From Neobacillus sp. SuZ13 (GTDB lineage: Bacteria > Bacillota > Bacilli > Bacillales > Cytobacillaceae): DNA of 64,000 nucleotides. This document shows, piece by piece, positions 33,565-42,699 of this stretch. The translations under genes and the position numbers were made by a program. Positions within the stretch are counted from its first letter, which is position 1; each line of letters begins with the position of its first letter. The notes beneath the pieces are model-generated. The model had not been told where the DNA came from. It searched no databases and saw nothing but the letters and a program-made list of their open reading frames with translations. The stretch is from NCBI RefSeq assembly GCF_030123365.1, contig NZ_CP126107.1:2837501-2901500 (forward strand), written 5' to 3'.

Positions 33565-34353
33565 TTATTCACCCCGTTTGCTAGAATGTTTCTCAATAAA
33601 TTGATAAATAACTTTATTCAATTCACCTGCTGTTTTTGTTGGGAGCTGATGTTTAATGCCTTCAACAAAGGTTATTTCGTTTTGAGGAAGTTTACTATGT
33701 AATTGCTGTGCATAACGAAAAAATGGTTTATCCTTTTCGCCATATATGAGGGAAATAGGCATATTGATTTTTTTAAGTTGATTCGAACTGTTATAGTCCA
33801 AACTGTAATCATAGTATTGCAAGATGTTCCTTGCATCTCCTTTTTTAGCTTCTAGTAAAATTTTCTCGAATAACTCTTCTGTATCTGAATTGCTTTTTGA
33901 TATTGACCAAGCCAAAGCAGGCAATGCCCCAATCTTTAAAAGGTTTTTAGCAAGAAGTATTCTGTTTTTTAGACGCCAGTCACTAACCTCAGACATTCCA
34001 CTAATAATGATTCCACCTAAAATACGCCCCGTTGATGTTGATAACAAAAATTCCAATAGGATAGATGCGCCTGCTGAATAGCCACATAAAAAGGCTTGTT
34101 TAATTTCCAGATGGTTCATTAGTTTTTTTATATCCTCTACGATGAGTGGATAAGTAACGGGTTTGATTGAAAAAGGACTCCTTCCATGTCCACGTATATC
34201 AAAGGTAATGACCTGAAAATACCTGGATAGTTCTTCTGCCTGATATATGAAGTTTGTGGAAGTTAGAACAGGTGGATGAATAAAAATGATAGGAATCCCG
34301 TTTCCTTTAACAGAGTAGTAAAGGTTACTTTCATCAACTTCGAGGATTGGCAT
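33565..34353 (-). CDS. Alpha/beta hydrolase
   Basis: This 262-residue protein has the oxyanion region IIFIHPPVLTS, then FDIRGHGRSPFS, the nucleophile elbow CGYSAGASILLE (Ser near residue 93), the acid in YGEKDKPFF and the catalytic His in EGIKHQLPT. Substrate unknown; the fold covers esterases, lipases and C-C hydrolases. It is the first gene of a two-gene unit with the PAP2 phosphatase, which hints at a lipid-related role. TGAGGTGATATA lies upstream of the ATG. Confidence 0.85.
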   Translation of the reverse strand: MPILEVDESNLYYSVKGNGIPIIFIHPPVLTSTNFIYQAEELSRYFQVITFDIRGHGRSPFSIKPVTYPLIVEDIKKLMNHLEIKQAFLCGYSAGASILLEFLLSTSTGRILGGIIISGMSEVSDWRLKNRILLAKNLLKIGALPALAWSISKSNSDTEELFEKILLEAKKGDARNILQYYDYSLDYNSSNQLKKINMPISLIYGEKDKPFFRYAQQLHSKLPQNEITFVEGIKHQLPTKTAGELNKVIYQFIEKHSSKRGE

Positions 34354-34534
34354 TATATCACCTCAATTTATAAAACCATGCTGTCATTTATTATTTGGCA
34401 TTTTTGTTGAATCATACAAAAATAGCTGGGTCTTCCAAACTTTTTTACAACTCAAATTCCCACTCATCCCTTAGAATGTTAAATGTTCCTTGTTTAGAAA
34501 GCTCGCTCCTTTCCGAAATAGGTAATTTAGAAAG

Positions 34535-34612
34535 ATTCTGAAACAGTCTACTTAAAGTAACGGGTAGCAAGAGTTAAACAAGAGGTTGCTGCAGCAACGT
34601 CTTTTTTTAAAC
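34535..34612 (+). repeat. Dispersed element with leader, half A and hairpin (34.6 kb)
   Basis: The leader is GATTCTGAAACAGTCTACTT. Half A is GTAACGGGTAGCAAGAGTTA (34557), and the hairpin GTTGC-TGC-AGCAAC is followed by GTCTTTTTTT. Half B is not recognisable. It lies upstream of the maoC-like gene, with no co-directional gene before it. Confidence 0.75.
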
Positions 34613-34782
34613 TAAGGGAGGTAAATAAGGTATTTACAATTGCAGAGATGAATTATATATCCCCAAAAAAGTATTCTTTTCTATTAATTTTAGAGGATTT
34701 TGAGTATTTTTTTAACTTGATGTGCATTTGATGCTACCTTAATATAAACAAGTGCAAAAGTTTCTAAATAAGAGGTGTAATT

Positions 34783-35208
34783 ATGAAGTTTGATGAGTTT
34801 ACAGTTGGACAAGTGTTTGAAACTAAGTCCTTCAAAATGACAAAAGCGGATATTATGAGATTTGCAGGAGAATTTGATCCTCAATATATGCATTTAGATG
34901 AGGAAAAAGCAAAGCAGGGGAGATTTGATGGAATCATCGCTTCCGGACTACATACATTAAGCATTTCAGTAAGGCTTTGGATTGAACAAGGGATATATGG
35001 TGATGATATCATCGCTGGAACAGGGATGAATAATATGAAATTTATAAAACCGGTGTATCCTGGTGATGAATTGTATACCATCGCCGAGGTTATCGATAAG
35101 AAAGAGACGAAGAATTCATCGGGAATCATTACTGTATTGTTATCTACTTACAACGATAAAGAAGATAAAGTATTAGAAGTAGACCTGTCGGGATTGATTA
35201 AGCGATGA
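34783..35208 (+). CDS. MaoC-like hot-dog dehydratase
   Basis: The 141-residue protein is a single hot-dog domain with the hydratase-2 motif: FAGEFDPQYMHLDEEKAKQG (Asp and His catalytic pair), then FDGIIASGLHT. Members hydrate (R)-specific enoyl-CoA or related thioesters. AGAGGTGTAATT precedes the ATG. The later VYPGDELYTIAEV segment is typical. The physiological substrate is not evident, because no fatty acid or polyhydroxyalkanoate genes are adjacent. It is a + strand single gene followed by a dispersed element after 99 bases. Confidence 0.87.
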   Translation: MKFDEFTVGQVFETKSFKMTKADIMRFAGEFDPQYMHLDEEKAKQGRFDGIIASGLHTLSISVRLWIEQGIYGDDIIAGTGMNNMKFIKPVYPGDELYTIAEVIDKKETKNSSGIITVLLSTYNDKEDKVLEVDLSGLIKR

Positions 35209-35307
35209 TGTGTTGTAATTGAAAATAGGTGAAATAATCTACACAAGTCAATTACGGCTTATGGGTTGAGTATTTTCATAATTGCATTTTGGAAAGGGTC
35301 TTATTCG

Positions 35308-35380
35308 ACTAACGGGTGCGATTGTTCAAAAAGAGCAATCGCTTTTCCTGTTCAGCTAACGGGAAGGTTAGCTTAATAAT
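35308..35380 (+). repeat. Dispersed A-hairpin-B element, copy at 35.3 kb
   Basis: Half A is CTAACGGGTGCGATTGTTCA (35308). Here the stem uses part of A itself: GCGATTG (35316) pairs with CAATCGC, followed by TTTTCCTGTTCAG and half B CTAACGGGAAGGTTAGCTTA (35355). B itself can fold as CTAAC...GTTAG. Confidence 0.82.
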
Positions 35381-35422
35381 TGTGATTAATTATAAATTAT
35401 TCAGGTTTAATAAGGAGGTCCT

Positions 35423-35890
35423 ATGATAAATAAGAATATCGTTTGTCGAACTCCAGGTGTATATTCTGAAGGCATAACAAGGGGAAAATCATACCAAGTA
35501 ATTGATATAAATGCTGACGAAGATATGGTTCGATTAAAATGCGACAATGGAAGATTAAAATGGTTTCCATTATCTCACTTTAATGTTAATAGTGAGGGCG
35601 TTATAGATTTAATAAGTTGGAAGTTTGATGATGAAGTATCAAATGATCCTAACGAAATAAATTGGATAGAAATAAGTATGAAAATGAGTGACGGAAGTGA
35701 AAGATGGTGTATTCTCTACACTCCAGAACGATTAAGAAACTTATTACAGCAACCAAATATATATCCAACAGGACTCCATATAAAGCATATGATAGTTGTT
35801 AAAAGTTACAATATAGAGGATAAACAGAGTGTTTTGGATTATCTAAATCAGGAGGACGAGTTGATTGGTGCAACATTACCATTAACTTAA
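35423..35890 (+). CDS. Hypothetical protein with an SH3-like N-terminal part
   Basis: The 155-residue protein starts INKNIVCRTPGVYSEGITRG, continuing KSYQVIDIN, then VRLKCDNGRLKWFPLSHF. This resembles small beta-barrel domains that begin 'GKxYxVIDI'. The C-terminal part has WCILYTPERLRNLLQQ and ends DELIGATLPLT. It lacks a signal peptide. AAGGAGG lies just before the ATG. I do not recognise a named family. It is flanked by copies of the dispersed element. Confidence 0.6.
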   Translation: MINKNIVCRTPGVYSEGITRGKSYQVIDINADEDMVRLKCDNGRLKWFPLSHFNVNSEGVIDLISWKFDDEVSNDPNEINWIEISMKMSDGSERWCILYTPERLRNLLQQPNIYPTGLHIKHMIVVKSYNIEDKQSVLDYLNQEDELIGATLPLT

Positions 35891-35892
35891 GT

Positions 35893-35955
35893 TGATGATC
35901 GCTGCGGCAGTCATTTTTTCTTGTTGAACAAACGGGGCAGGTTAGTTTAAGTACA
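35893..35955 (+). repeat. Dispersed element, hairpin plus half B (35.9 kb)
   Basis: The hairpin TGATCGC-TGCG-GCAGTCA with tail TTTTTTCTTGTTGAA is followed by half B, CAAACGGGGCAGGTTAGTTT (35929). Half A is lost; the element starts 3-5 bases after the stop of the upstream gene. Confidence 0.78.
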
Positions 35956-36080
35956 TTCCTTCACAAAGTCATAAGAAACGTAATCTTACTAGTTAGGGAA
36001 TTGGGCACTTATTTTAGTAAAGAACAAAACAAGCTGCCCAATAATAAGTAGGAATCCTTTCATTTTGTTATATATAATCA

Positions 36081-36790
<710 letters not shown>

Positions 36791-36836
36791 CGTCTTAATT
36801 ACAGACTTTTGAATAGTTAAATAAAAGGGTGAAGAT

Positions 36837-37790
36837 ATGTCTCATAAAAATTCTTATCAATGCATTATTGTCGGAGGTGGAATTGCTGGGTTGCAGGCTG
36901 CAATTCAGCTCGGGCGATACAATCATCAAGTACTTGTGATTGATAAAGGAGAAGGACGTTCCACATTATGTAAATGTTATCATAACGTATTAGGTTGGCC
37001 CGATGGTGTTGATGGACAAACGCTTCGTCACTTAGGAAGACAACATGCAGAGAAATATGGAGTAACTTTTAAGGAAGATGAGATTGTAAAAGTAGAAAAA
37101 CAAGGGGAAAAGTTCAAATTACAAGGAACTTCACTAAATTGCTATGAAAGTAAATGCCTTTTATTAGCTACGGGTATAAAAGATCACATCCCATTAGAAA
37201 TACCTAACTTAAAGGAATGTCTAGGAATATCAATATATATTTGCGCTGATTGTGACGGCTATGAAGTGACAAATAAAAAGGTGATTGTAGCTGGATCAGG
37301 TGATCCTGGGGCAAACATGGCTCTAACCCTTACGTACTGGACGAAGGAACTTATTTATATAAATTCAGACGGTAAGAAAATAAGTGAGGGTGTTCAAATG
37401 AATTTAGCTGAAAATGGAATTCCAATGATAGTGGACAAAGTTATTGGAGTAGAGACAAATGGTGAAGGACGGTTTACTGCCTTTTTGACAGGAAATGGAA
37501 ATAAAATAAAAGGGGAACGAGGGTTTCTTGCCTTTGGTGGAAATAAAGTAAATACAGATTTGTTAAAACAATTAGGCATTGAACGACTAGAAAATCTACA
37601 TATCCCAACAAATCCGAGGACGAAGGAAACAAATGTACCAAACGTTTGGGTTGCAGGTGATATCGGTGTTCACTCGGAGCTATTAACAATTGCAATGGGA
37701 GAAGGAGCACAAGCAGCGGTTTGGATCCATAAACGTATATTAGAACAAAGAAGGGACTCGATTGACAAATTTTTTTCCAATTCTTTTTAG
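36837..37790 (+). CDS. Thioredoxin reductase-like FAD/NAD(P) oxidoreductase
   Basis: This 317-residue protein has an FAD-binding GGGIAGLQAAIQLGR motif at residues 13-27, the redox pair CADCDGYE (Cys at about 137 and 140), NAD(P)-binding AGSGDPGANMALTL, and a C-terminal VWVAGDIGVHSE. The layout is that of thioredoxin reductases, with a small-domain CxxC. The N-terminal GWPDGVDGQTL differs from classical TrxB, so it may serve a different thioredoxin-like partner. GGGTGAAGAT precedes the ATG. No thioredoxin gene is adjacent. Confidence 0.85.
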   Translation: MSHKNSYQCIIVGGGIAGLQAAIQLGRYNHQVLVIDKGEGRSTLCKCYHNVLGWPDGVDGQTLRHLGRQHAEKYGVTFKEDEIVKVEKQGEKFKLQGTSLNCYESKCLLLATGIKDHIPLEIPNLKECLGISIYICADCDGYEVTNKKVIVAGSGDPGANMALTLTYWTKELIYINSDGKKISEGVQMNLAENGIPMIVDKVIGVETNGEGRFTAFLTGNGNKIKGERGFLAFGGNKVNTDLLKQLGIERLENLHIPTNPRTKETNVPNVWVAGDIGVHSELLTIAMGEGAQAAVWIHKRILEQRRDSIDKFFSNSF

Positions 37791-37797
37791 AACACTC

Positions 37798-37914
37798 ATG
37801 AAAATAGGGGAATTTGAAGAAAAAGTTAAGGAGTTTTTTCATGAAAGAAAAGGCATTATTTTTATCATCATCCTTATAGGCTTGGGAATGATGACATACT
37901 ACGGCGTTAAATAA
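37798..37914 (+). CDS. Possible 38-residue membrane peptide
   Basis: A frame starting 7 bases after the oxidoreductase stop reads MKIGEFEEKVKEFFHERKG, then IIFIIILIGLGMMTYYGVK, one membrane helix. The ATG lacks a clear ribosome binding site. A better site (AAGGAG) lies before ATG 37841, but that frame ends after 12 codons. A one-base shift would join the two into MKEKG plus the helix, so this may be another frameshifted small gene. A terminator follows at 37979. Confidence 0.35.
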   Translation: MKIGEFEEKVKEFFHERKGIIFIIILIGLGMMTYYGVK

Positions 37915-37978
37915 ATCAAAAAAATCAAGATAGCTTTACCTATTAGACCATTATCGGATTCCAAGCTTTACTACCTTT

Positions 37979-38004
37979 AAGACCACGTAAAATTGGTCTT
38001 TTTA
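37979..38004 (+). terminator. Terminator-like hairpin upstream of yolD
   Basis: AAGACCA and TGGTCTT arms with an 8-base loop are followed by TTTATTTTTC. Confidence 0.75.
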
Positions 38005-38063
38005 TTTTTCCTTACATACAGAACATTTGTTTGCATATAATAAGAACAAAGGAGGTGTTCGTA

Positions 38064-38402
38064 TTGACGATAAGAGACCGCGGAAAAGTTAAATGGCAGT
38101 TCGCCTTTGGAATGCCGGAGCTAATTAAGGCGCAACGTGATTTATGGCGTGATTCAGAACGTATTGAAAAACCGTTACTAGACGTTTATGAACTCGAGGA
38201 ATTCGATCAGCGGATAGCTTACGCAATGGCGTATAAGCTAACGGTGAAGCTTAGCGTATGGTCTGACGGATTCACCACGGAGATTACTGGCGCCGTTAAC
38301 CGCGTTGATCCGATTACGCATGAACTCCGAATAGAAGTAAAGCCTGGCGAATATGAACGGGTGGCATTCGAAGATGTGTGCGCAGCTACTGTCGTAGATT
38401 AG
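38064..38402 (+). CDS. YolD-family protein
   Basis: This 112-residue protein starts TIRDRGKVKWQFAFGMPELI, the typical opening of the YolD family (RGxxKWxxAxxxPE), and ends with a beta-rich part containing VNRVDPITHELRI and YERVAFEDV. The family often accompanies Y-family DNA polymerase UvrX-type genes in Bacillus; no such gene is next to it here. The start is TTG 38064, 6 bases after a perfect AAAGGAGGTG. Its function is unresolved. A solo half B and the insertion sequence follow. Confidence 0.85.
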   Translation: MTIRDRGKVKWQFAFGMPELIKAQRDLWRDSERIEKPLLDVYELEEFDQRIAYAMAYKLTVKLSVWSDGFTTEITGAVNRVDPITHELRIEVKPGEYERVAFEDVCAATVVD

Positions 38403-38414
38403 GTTTTTCTAATT

Positions 38415-38435
38415 AAACTAACGGGGCAGCATTCC
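38415..38435 (+). repeat. Dispersed element, truncated half B beside the insertion sequence
   Basis: ACTAACGGGGCAGCATTCCT matches the first 14 bases of half B and then departs. This lies close to the presumed left end of the IS110-family element, so the insertion may have disrupted a copy. Confidence 0.5.
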
Positions 38436-38548
38436 TGTAATGAAAGAAAATGGGGTTTGAACAAAAAAATAACCTCTTGGTAGAATAAGAGAGTCCTGAC
38501 GCTGGCCAGCAAAAAGGACAAATCTCTCAAAAACCAGGAGGCTTTAAA

Positions 38549-39844
38549 ATGAATTATAACCAGAATAAGAAGATAGCTCAAATAACTTCTCAAACTCTTA
38601 TTATAGGAGTTGATATTGCGAAGTTCAAGCATGTGGCACGTGCCCAGGACTATAGGGGATTAGAGTTTGGTTCACCTTGTTATTTTGAAAATGCACATGA
38701 AGGATTTGAGCATTTTCTTAAGTGGATTTCCGCCATCAAAAAAGAACAAAGTATGGATAAAGTTATAGTTGGCATGGAGCCAACAGGCCATTATTGGTTC
38801 AACCTGGCACATATTTTAAAAGAAAACGGGATTAAGTTTGTCGCAGTAAACCCCTTGCACGTCAAGAAAAGCAAGGAGTTGGATGATAACTCACCTACCA
38901 AGAATGATGTGAAAGATGCCAAAGTCATAGCTCAGTTGGTCAAGGACGGAAGATACGCCGAACCTACGATACCGCAAGGTGTTTATGCGGAACTCCGTGT
39001 GGCAAAGAAAATACGCGATCTTTTAACTGAAGACCTTCAAACAGTCCAAGGACAAGTACACAACTGGATTGACCGGTACTTTCCTGAATTTCTAAAAGTG
39101 TTTAAGAAGTGGGAAGGCAAGGCAGCGTTACAATTCTTAAAGCTTTATGCCTTTCCCCACGAGATAGCTGAATTCACTGAAGAAAAACTGCTCGTCCATT
39201 TAAGACTCTCGGTAACTCGGAGTGTAGGACTAAACAAGATCCGGGAGTTAAAACAGGCAGCAAGTAAGTCCATCGGACTTCTACAAGGTGCTGAAATGGC
39301 CAGGCTGGAGTTGAAAACCATTCTGGCTAAGTATGAATTAATCCAGTTACAATTCGAAGAATTAGATGCAAAAATAGAAGGCCTACTTGATGAAATACCA
39401 GGTGTTCAACAAATGTTAGCGATAAAAGGTGTGGGCAGGGATACAATTGCCGGCTTCTTCGCGGAAGTGGGGGATTTAGGTGAATACAATCATCCCCGGC
39501 AAATTATCAAGCTGGCCGGCTTAAGCTTAAAAGAAAATACATCGGGTAAGCACAAAGGAAAAACGACCATCACAAAAAGAGGCCGGAAGAAACTGAGGGC
39601 CCTGTTATTCAGGGTTTGTATGATTCTCGTCGCCAAGAATTCCGCATTTAAGGCATTGCATGCGTACTATACTCAACGTCGGGATAATCCATTAAAGAAG
39701 ATGCAGTCCTTGATCGCTTTGTGTAATAAACTGATTCGTATCTTCTTTAGCATTGGTAAAAAGCAATTTGAATTTAGTGAAGAAAAGATGTTAAAAGACA
39801 TCCCTCATATGGCAGTAACAGAGAAGACGGAAATGGCAGCCTAA
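38549..39844 (+). CDS. IS110-family transposase (DEDD recombinase)
   Basis: This 431-residue recombinase has an N-terminal RuvC-like domain with the catalytic acids: D22 in IIGVDIAKF, E77 in VGMEPTGHYW, and D120 and D123 in KNDVKDAKVI. The C-terminal Tnp_20 domain has IKGVGRDTIAGFFAEVGDL, then LAGLSLKENTSGKHKGKTTI with the conserved serine, and KRGRKKLRALLF. CAGGAGG precedes the ATG. The length and all key residues are intact, so it may be active. In this family, target and donor choice depends on a structured RNA from the element's non-coding end. Confidence 0.94.
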   Translation: MNYNQNKKIAQITSQTLIIGVDIAKFKHVARAQDYRGLEFGSPCYFENAHEGFEHFLKWISAIKKEQSMDKVIVGMEPTGHYWFNLAHILKENGIKFVAVNPLHVKKSKELDDNSPTKNDVKDAKVIAQLVKDGRYAEPTIPQGVYAELRVAKKIRDLLTEDLQTVQGQVHNWIDRYFPEFLKVFKKWEGKAALQFLKLYAFPHEIAEFTEEKLLVHLRLSVTRSVGLNKIRELKQAASKSIGLLQGAEMARLELKTILAKYELIQLQFEELDAKIEGLLDEIPGVQQMLAIKGVGRDTIAGFFAEVGDLGEYNHPRQIIKLAGLSLKENTSGKHKGKTTITKRGRKKLRALLFRVCMILVAKNSAFKALHAYYTQRRDNPLKKMQSLIALCNKLIRIFFSIGKKQFEFSEEKMLKDIPHMAVTEKTEMAA

Positions 39845-39859
39845 CTTTGGTTTAGTTTA

Positions 39860-40072
39860 GAAAAGTAGTAGTTCTGTTTATAGATTTGGAGACATTTGAA
39901 GCACGGATTAGTCGGCAAAGCAATTAAATTACGGGCTTGGACCCTGTGGGGCAGCATGGCTGACATCCACCTCATGGAAAGGTTGGACGAAGGAATTTGA
40001 GAGCGAAGACTCTGTGAGGCATGGGAGGGTTGACCTCCATGAGTAAATGTGGACATCCACCAGTGCGGTTAT
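39860..40072 (+). ncRNA. Candidate bridge (seek) RNA region of the IS110 element
   Basis: The roughly 210 bases after the transposase stop have no frame of note but many self-complementary pieces: TTGGACCCTGTGG, CATCCACCTCATGG with CCTCCATGAG, GAGAGCGAAGACTCTGTGAG, and the palindromic TGGACATCCA at about 40050. IS110/IS1111 elements encode a bispecific guide RNA in a non-coding end; the longer structured right side is where it would be expected in the IS1111-like subgroup. This is inferred from layout, and no fold was computed. Confidence 0.55.
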
Positions 40073-40250
40073 ATTTTTACTCATCCACCATTTTCTGTAA
40101 GAAACTGGTTAGTGGGTTATAGCTCTTTTTTCTTTCTCTGTCCAAAAATATCCTTTCAAGTGAAGATCCTCCAGCTATAAAGGCATTTACCGATAGGTAA
40201 ACAACTATGAAATTCTAAGAAAACATGAGTAAATCGGTGTTTTCACTTCT

Positions 40251-40278
40251 TTTATTGAGGCAGGATAGTTGAATAAGT
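40251..40278 (+). repeat. Dispersed element, solo half B right of the insertion sequence
   Basis: ATTGAGGCAGGATAGTTGAA, continuing TAAG, matches half B without half A or the hairpin. It precedes the lipoprotein gene. Confidence 0.6.
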
Positions 40279-40358
40279 GGTATAAATGTAATGTAAATAT
40301 TTACCTCTGGTGTATAATGAAATTATATGTTTATGAAACTACTAAAAGGGGTTACAAA

Positions 40359-41117
40359 ATGAAAAAAGGAAAGGTTCTCACTAGTATCCTTATACCCGCT
40401 TTATCACTTATGTTATTAAGTGGTTGCGGAAATCAAAAAACTGTGCAATCCATTGAGGAATCTATTAAAGGGGATAATACATACAAAGCAAAGGATACCT
40501 ATGAAGAGGCTATGAAAGATTTATCTTTAATAGAGAAAGAGGAATTGAAGCAAGCCATATCAAAAGAGTTGATTACTTATCTTGATACGAATTACAAAAA
40601 CGTCCAAAAGGACAAAGACAAAGAAGCCGCTTTTTATGATACTTTGAATAATATTGAAGAAATTGGCATTACAGATAATACATTAAAAGACAAATTGGCT
40701 TCGTACAAAGAGAAATTAGAAGATGATTCACCGGAAGAGGTGTATGTTCAAACTATTCAACAATATTTGGTTGATTATAATACTATTTTAGAGAAGATGA
40801 AAGAGCTATATGACAATGAAGACCAGTATGCAAGTGTGGAAGGGTGGCTATTGGCGGCAAAATCTCAAAAGTTAGTTGCGGCTGCTACTTATCTTAAACT
40901 AGTTGACGTAGAAAAGGCTCAAACGGTACCATCTTCCTATTCGGACGTTCATCAATTAATAAAAGACAGCTACAATGACATGGCACAGGCGATAGAAAAA
41001 CTTATTCAAGCAAAGAAAATGAATGACCAAACCTTGTTGCAAGAAGGCAGTCAACTCGTCAATACCAGTAAATCAGTTATGCAAGAAGCAATTAATCAAT
41101 TAAATCTTTCGAACTAA
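40359..41117 (+). CDS. Lipoprotein, hypothetical, helical
   Basis: The 252-residue protein has a classical signal (KKGKVLTSILIPALSLMLLS) with lipobox LLSGC and lipidated Cys near residue 23. The mature part is highly charged and helical (EEAMKDLSLIEKEELKQAI, DKLASYKEKLEDDSPEE, repeated later), with possible coiled coils; it would sit on the outer face of the membrane. I chose ATG 40359, preceded by AAAAGGGG, over an earlier in-frame start that would spoil the signal. No named family. A + strand single gene with a dispersed element on each side. Confidence 0.75.
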   Translation: MKKGKVLTSILIPALSLMLLSGCGNQKTVQSIEESIKGDNTYKAKDTYEEAMKDLSLIEKEELKQAISKELITYLDTNYKNVQKDKDKEAAFYDTLNNIEEIGITDNTLKDKLASYKEKLEDDSPEEVYVQTIQQYLVDYNTILEKMKELYDNEDQYASVEGWLLAAKSQKLVAAATYLKLVDVEKAQTVPSSYSDVHQLIKDSYNDMAQAIEKLIQAKKMNDQTLLQEGSQLVNTSKSVMQEAINQLNLSN

Positions 41118-41296
41118 CTGAATACTACAGATAGTTCAAATTAATAATTTTTCGATTCAATTTGAATTTACCTCACTTCTACTGAACTCTAAAATCAATA
41201 TGCTAATATAAATTGTATTATACTAGTGTCACTTGAAAAGGTACAATTTTCAAAAAAAACATACTTGTCAGGAAAAGGTTAACATACTTTAATTAA

Positions 41297-41407
41297 AGAT
41301 TGTGATGGAATGTTCTTAAACCTATAGGGTGCAAGAGTTAAAGATTGGGACTGTTGCGGCAATCCCTTTTTCTTGTTGTACTAACGGAGCAGTTTAGTTG
41401 AATAAGG
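41297..41407 (+). repeat. Dispersed A-hairpin-B element with leader (41.3 kb)
   Basis: The leader is AGATTGTGATGGAATGTTCT. Half A is CTATAGGGTGCAAGAGTTAA, the hairpin GGGACTGTTGCGGCAATCCC, the tail TTTTTCTTGTTGTA, and half B CTAACGGAGCAGTTTAGTTG (41381). Confidence 0.85.
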
Positions 41408-41493
41408 AAGGAAGAATATGACAATAAAAAGGTGTTTTAATCGTAAATGGAGAATGTTTTATTAGGAGAAAAATTAAGGAGTTGGGTTAACTA

Positions 41494-42033
41494 ATGAAAT
41501 TAAATTCAAATGGGGAATTGAAAAGTTGGGGCAAATCGTTGTTCATTGCATTTGGAGTGGCATTTGTTGTAAGAACATTCCTATTTGCACCATACGTAGT
41601 GGATGGTGCTTCAATGGAACCTACGCTACATAATCAGGAAAAAATCTTTGTAAACAAATTAAATTTGACAGATAGTTTTAGTAGAGGAGAAATTGTCATT
41701 ATTAAAGGGGACGAAGCAAACTATGTAAAAAGAATCATCGGACTTCCAGGAGATACGGTTTTAATGAAAAATGATAATTTATTTATTAATGGTATTTTAT
41801 TCAAAGAACCCTATCTTTCACAAAATCGTGAACTTGCTAAACAAATGGGTAGTCAATTAACTGGCGACTTTGGACGAATTACAGTACCTAAAAACAAATT
41901 TTTTGTTATGGGTGATAATAGATTAAAAAGTAAGGATAGTCGTAATTGCTTAGGGTACTTCACAAAAGAAGAAATAGTAGGGCAAAGTGAGTTTGTTTTT
42001 TTCCCATTCTCACAAATTAGAGACACAGAGTAA
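41494..42033 (+). CDS. lepB: Type I signal peptidase
   Basis: This 179-residue protein has one N-terminal membrane helix (residues 14-34) and the family boxes: Ser40 in DGASMEPTL (nucleophile), Lys79 in YVKRIIGLPGD (general base), and GDNRLKSKDSRN in the C-terminal part. It cleaves signal peptides at the outer face of the cytoplasmic membrane. The lysine base marks it as a prokaryotic (SipS-like), not ER (SipW-like), type. GGAG lies 10-15 bases before the ATG. Bacilli have several paralogues; it is not clear whether this is a main one. A dispersed element follows. Confidence 0.92.
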   Translation: MKLNSNGELKSWGKSLFIAFGVAFVVRTFLFAPYVVDGASMEPTLHNQEKIFVNKLNLTDSFSRGEIVIIKGDEANYVKRIIGLPGDTVLMKNDNLFINGILFKEPYLSQNRELAKQMGSQLTGDFGRITVPKNKFFVMGDNRLKSKDSRNCLGYFTKEEIVGQSEFVFFPFSQIRDTE

Positions 42034-42124
42034 TTTTTGTTTAGCTAACGGGTACAAGATTTTATGTATTTATTTAAACATAAATTGGGTTGTTTCCCAT
42101 TTAACCTTGTGATTATTTATTTCA

Positions 42125-42206
42125 AATAACGGGTGCAGGAGTAAACAAGGGAGCTGCTGCGGCAGTTCTTTTTCCTGTTCCACTGAAGGCCAAATTAATA
42201 GGAAGG
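42125..42206 (+). repeat. Dispersed A-hairpin-B element (42.1 kb), preceded by an extra half A
   Basis: Half A is ATAACGGGTGCAGGAGTAAA, the hairpin GAGCTGC-TGCG-GCAGTTC, the tail TTTTTCCTGTTC, and half B is degenerate (CACTGAAGGCCAAATTAAT). A second half A (GCTAACGGGTACAAGAT) stands alone at 42044, 11 bases after the signal peptidase stop. Confidence 0.75.
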
Positions 42207-42252
42207 GATTCTTGTAATTCAGGAGGAATTAATAAATAGATAAAATAATTTT

Positions 42253-42465
42253 ATGGAAGAAGAGATAATGATGTATTTGTTTTTATCCATTGTTTTAAGT
42301 GCAATTTTAGGCTTCTTATTACTTATGATAGGTCCACCGCAAGTTGCTGGAGTTATTGCTTTTGGTATTATTGTTGGGCTTCTTTTTAGAGGATTGTATT
42401 TACTAAATAGTTTACATAAATCATTTAATAATAACTCTTCCAAGTATGCTTCAAAAGACGAATAA
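42253..42465 (+). CDS. Small two-helix membrane protein, hypothetical
   Basis: The 70-residue frame encodes two membrane helices (about residues 7-27 and 30-51), with GPPQVAGVIAFGIIVGLLF between and within them, and a polar tail, HKSFNNNSSKYASKDE. The start is uncertain: ATG 42253 lacks a good site, while ATG 42268 and 42271 follow GAAGAAGAG. An AGGAGG at about 42220 is too far away. The family is unknown. It is flanked by dispersed elements. Confidence 0.55.
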   Translation: MEEEIMMYLFLSIVLSAILGFLLLMIGPPQVAGVIAFGIIVGLLFRGLYLLNSLHKSFNNNSSKYASKDE

Positions 42466-42498
42466 ATCCTCTTTCTTTAACTAAAATAAACTACAAGA

Positions 42499-42605
42499 GA
42501 TTGTGAAGAAATGTACTTAAGCTAACGGGTGCAAGAGTTCAAGATTCAGCTGCCATACATAGGCGGCTTTTTCTTATTGTGTTAACGTGGCAGGTTGAAG
42601 AAGGA
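42499..42605 (+). repeat. Dispersed A-hairpin-B element with leader (42.5 kb)
   Basis: The leader is GATTGTGAAGAAATGTACTT, continuing AAG. Half A is CTAACGGGTGCAAGAGTTCA (42522), the hairpin AGCTGCC...GGCGGCT, then a T run, and half B is TTAACGTGGCAGGTTGAAGA (42582). Confidence 0.87.
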
Positions 42606-42699
42606 GAACTTCTTCTACAACTTAAAAAGCTAAAACTGGTATATTTCATTGACATAATCCACACTATATACTTCGAATGATAAATAGGAGGTAATAATA

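Larger units (their letters stand above)
38440..40075 (+). mobile_element. IS110-family insertion sequence
   Basis: The element consists of a short left non-coding part (about 38440-38548, with a CTCTT...AAGAG hairpin and a GCTGGCCAGC palindrome), one transposase gene, and a long structured right part to about 40075. Exact ends cannot be fixed without a second copy or an empty site. IS110 elements lack obvious terminal inverted repeats and usually make no target duplication, and none was seen. Only one transposase copy is in the window. Confidence 0.8.
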
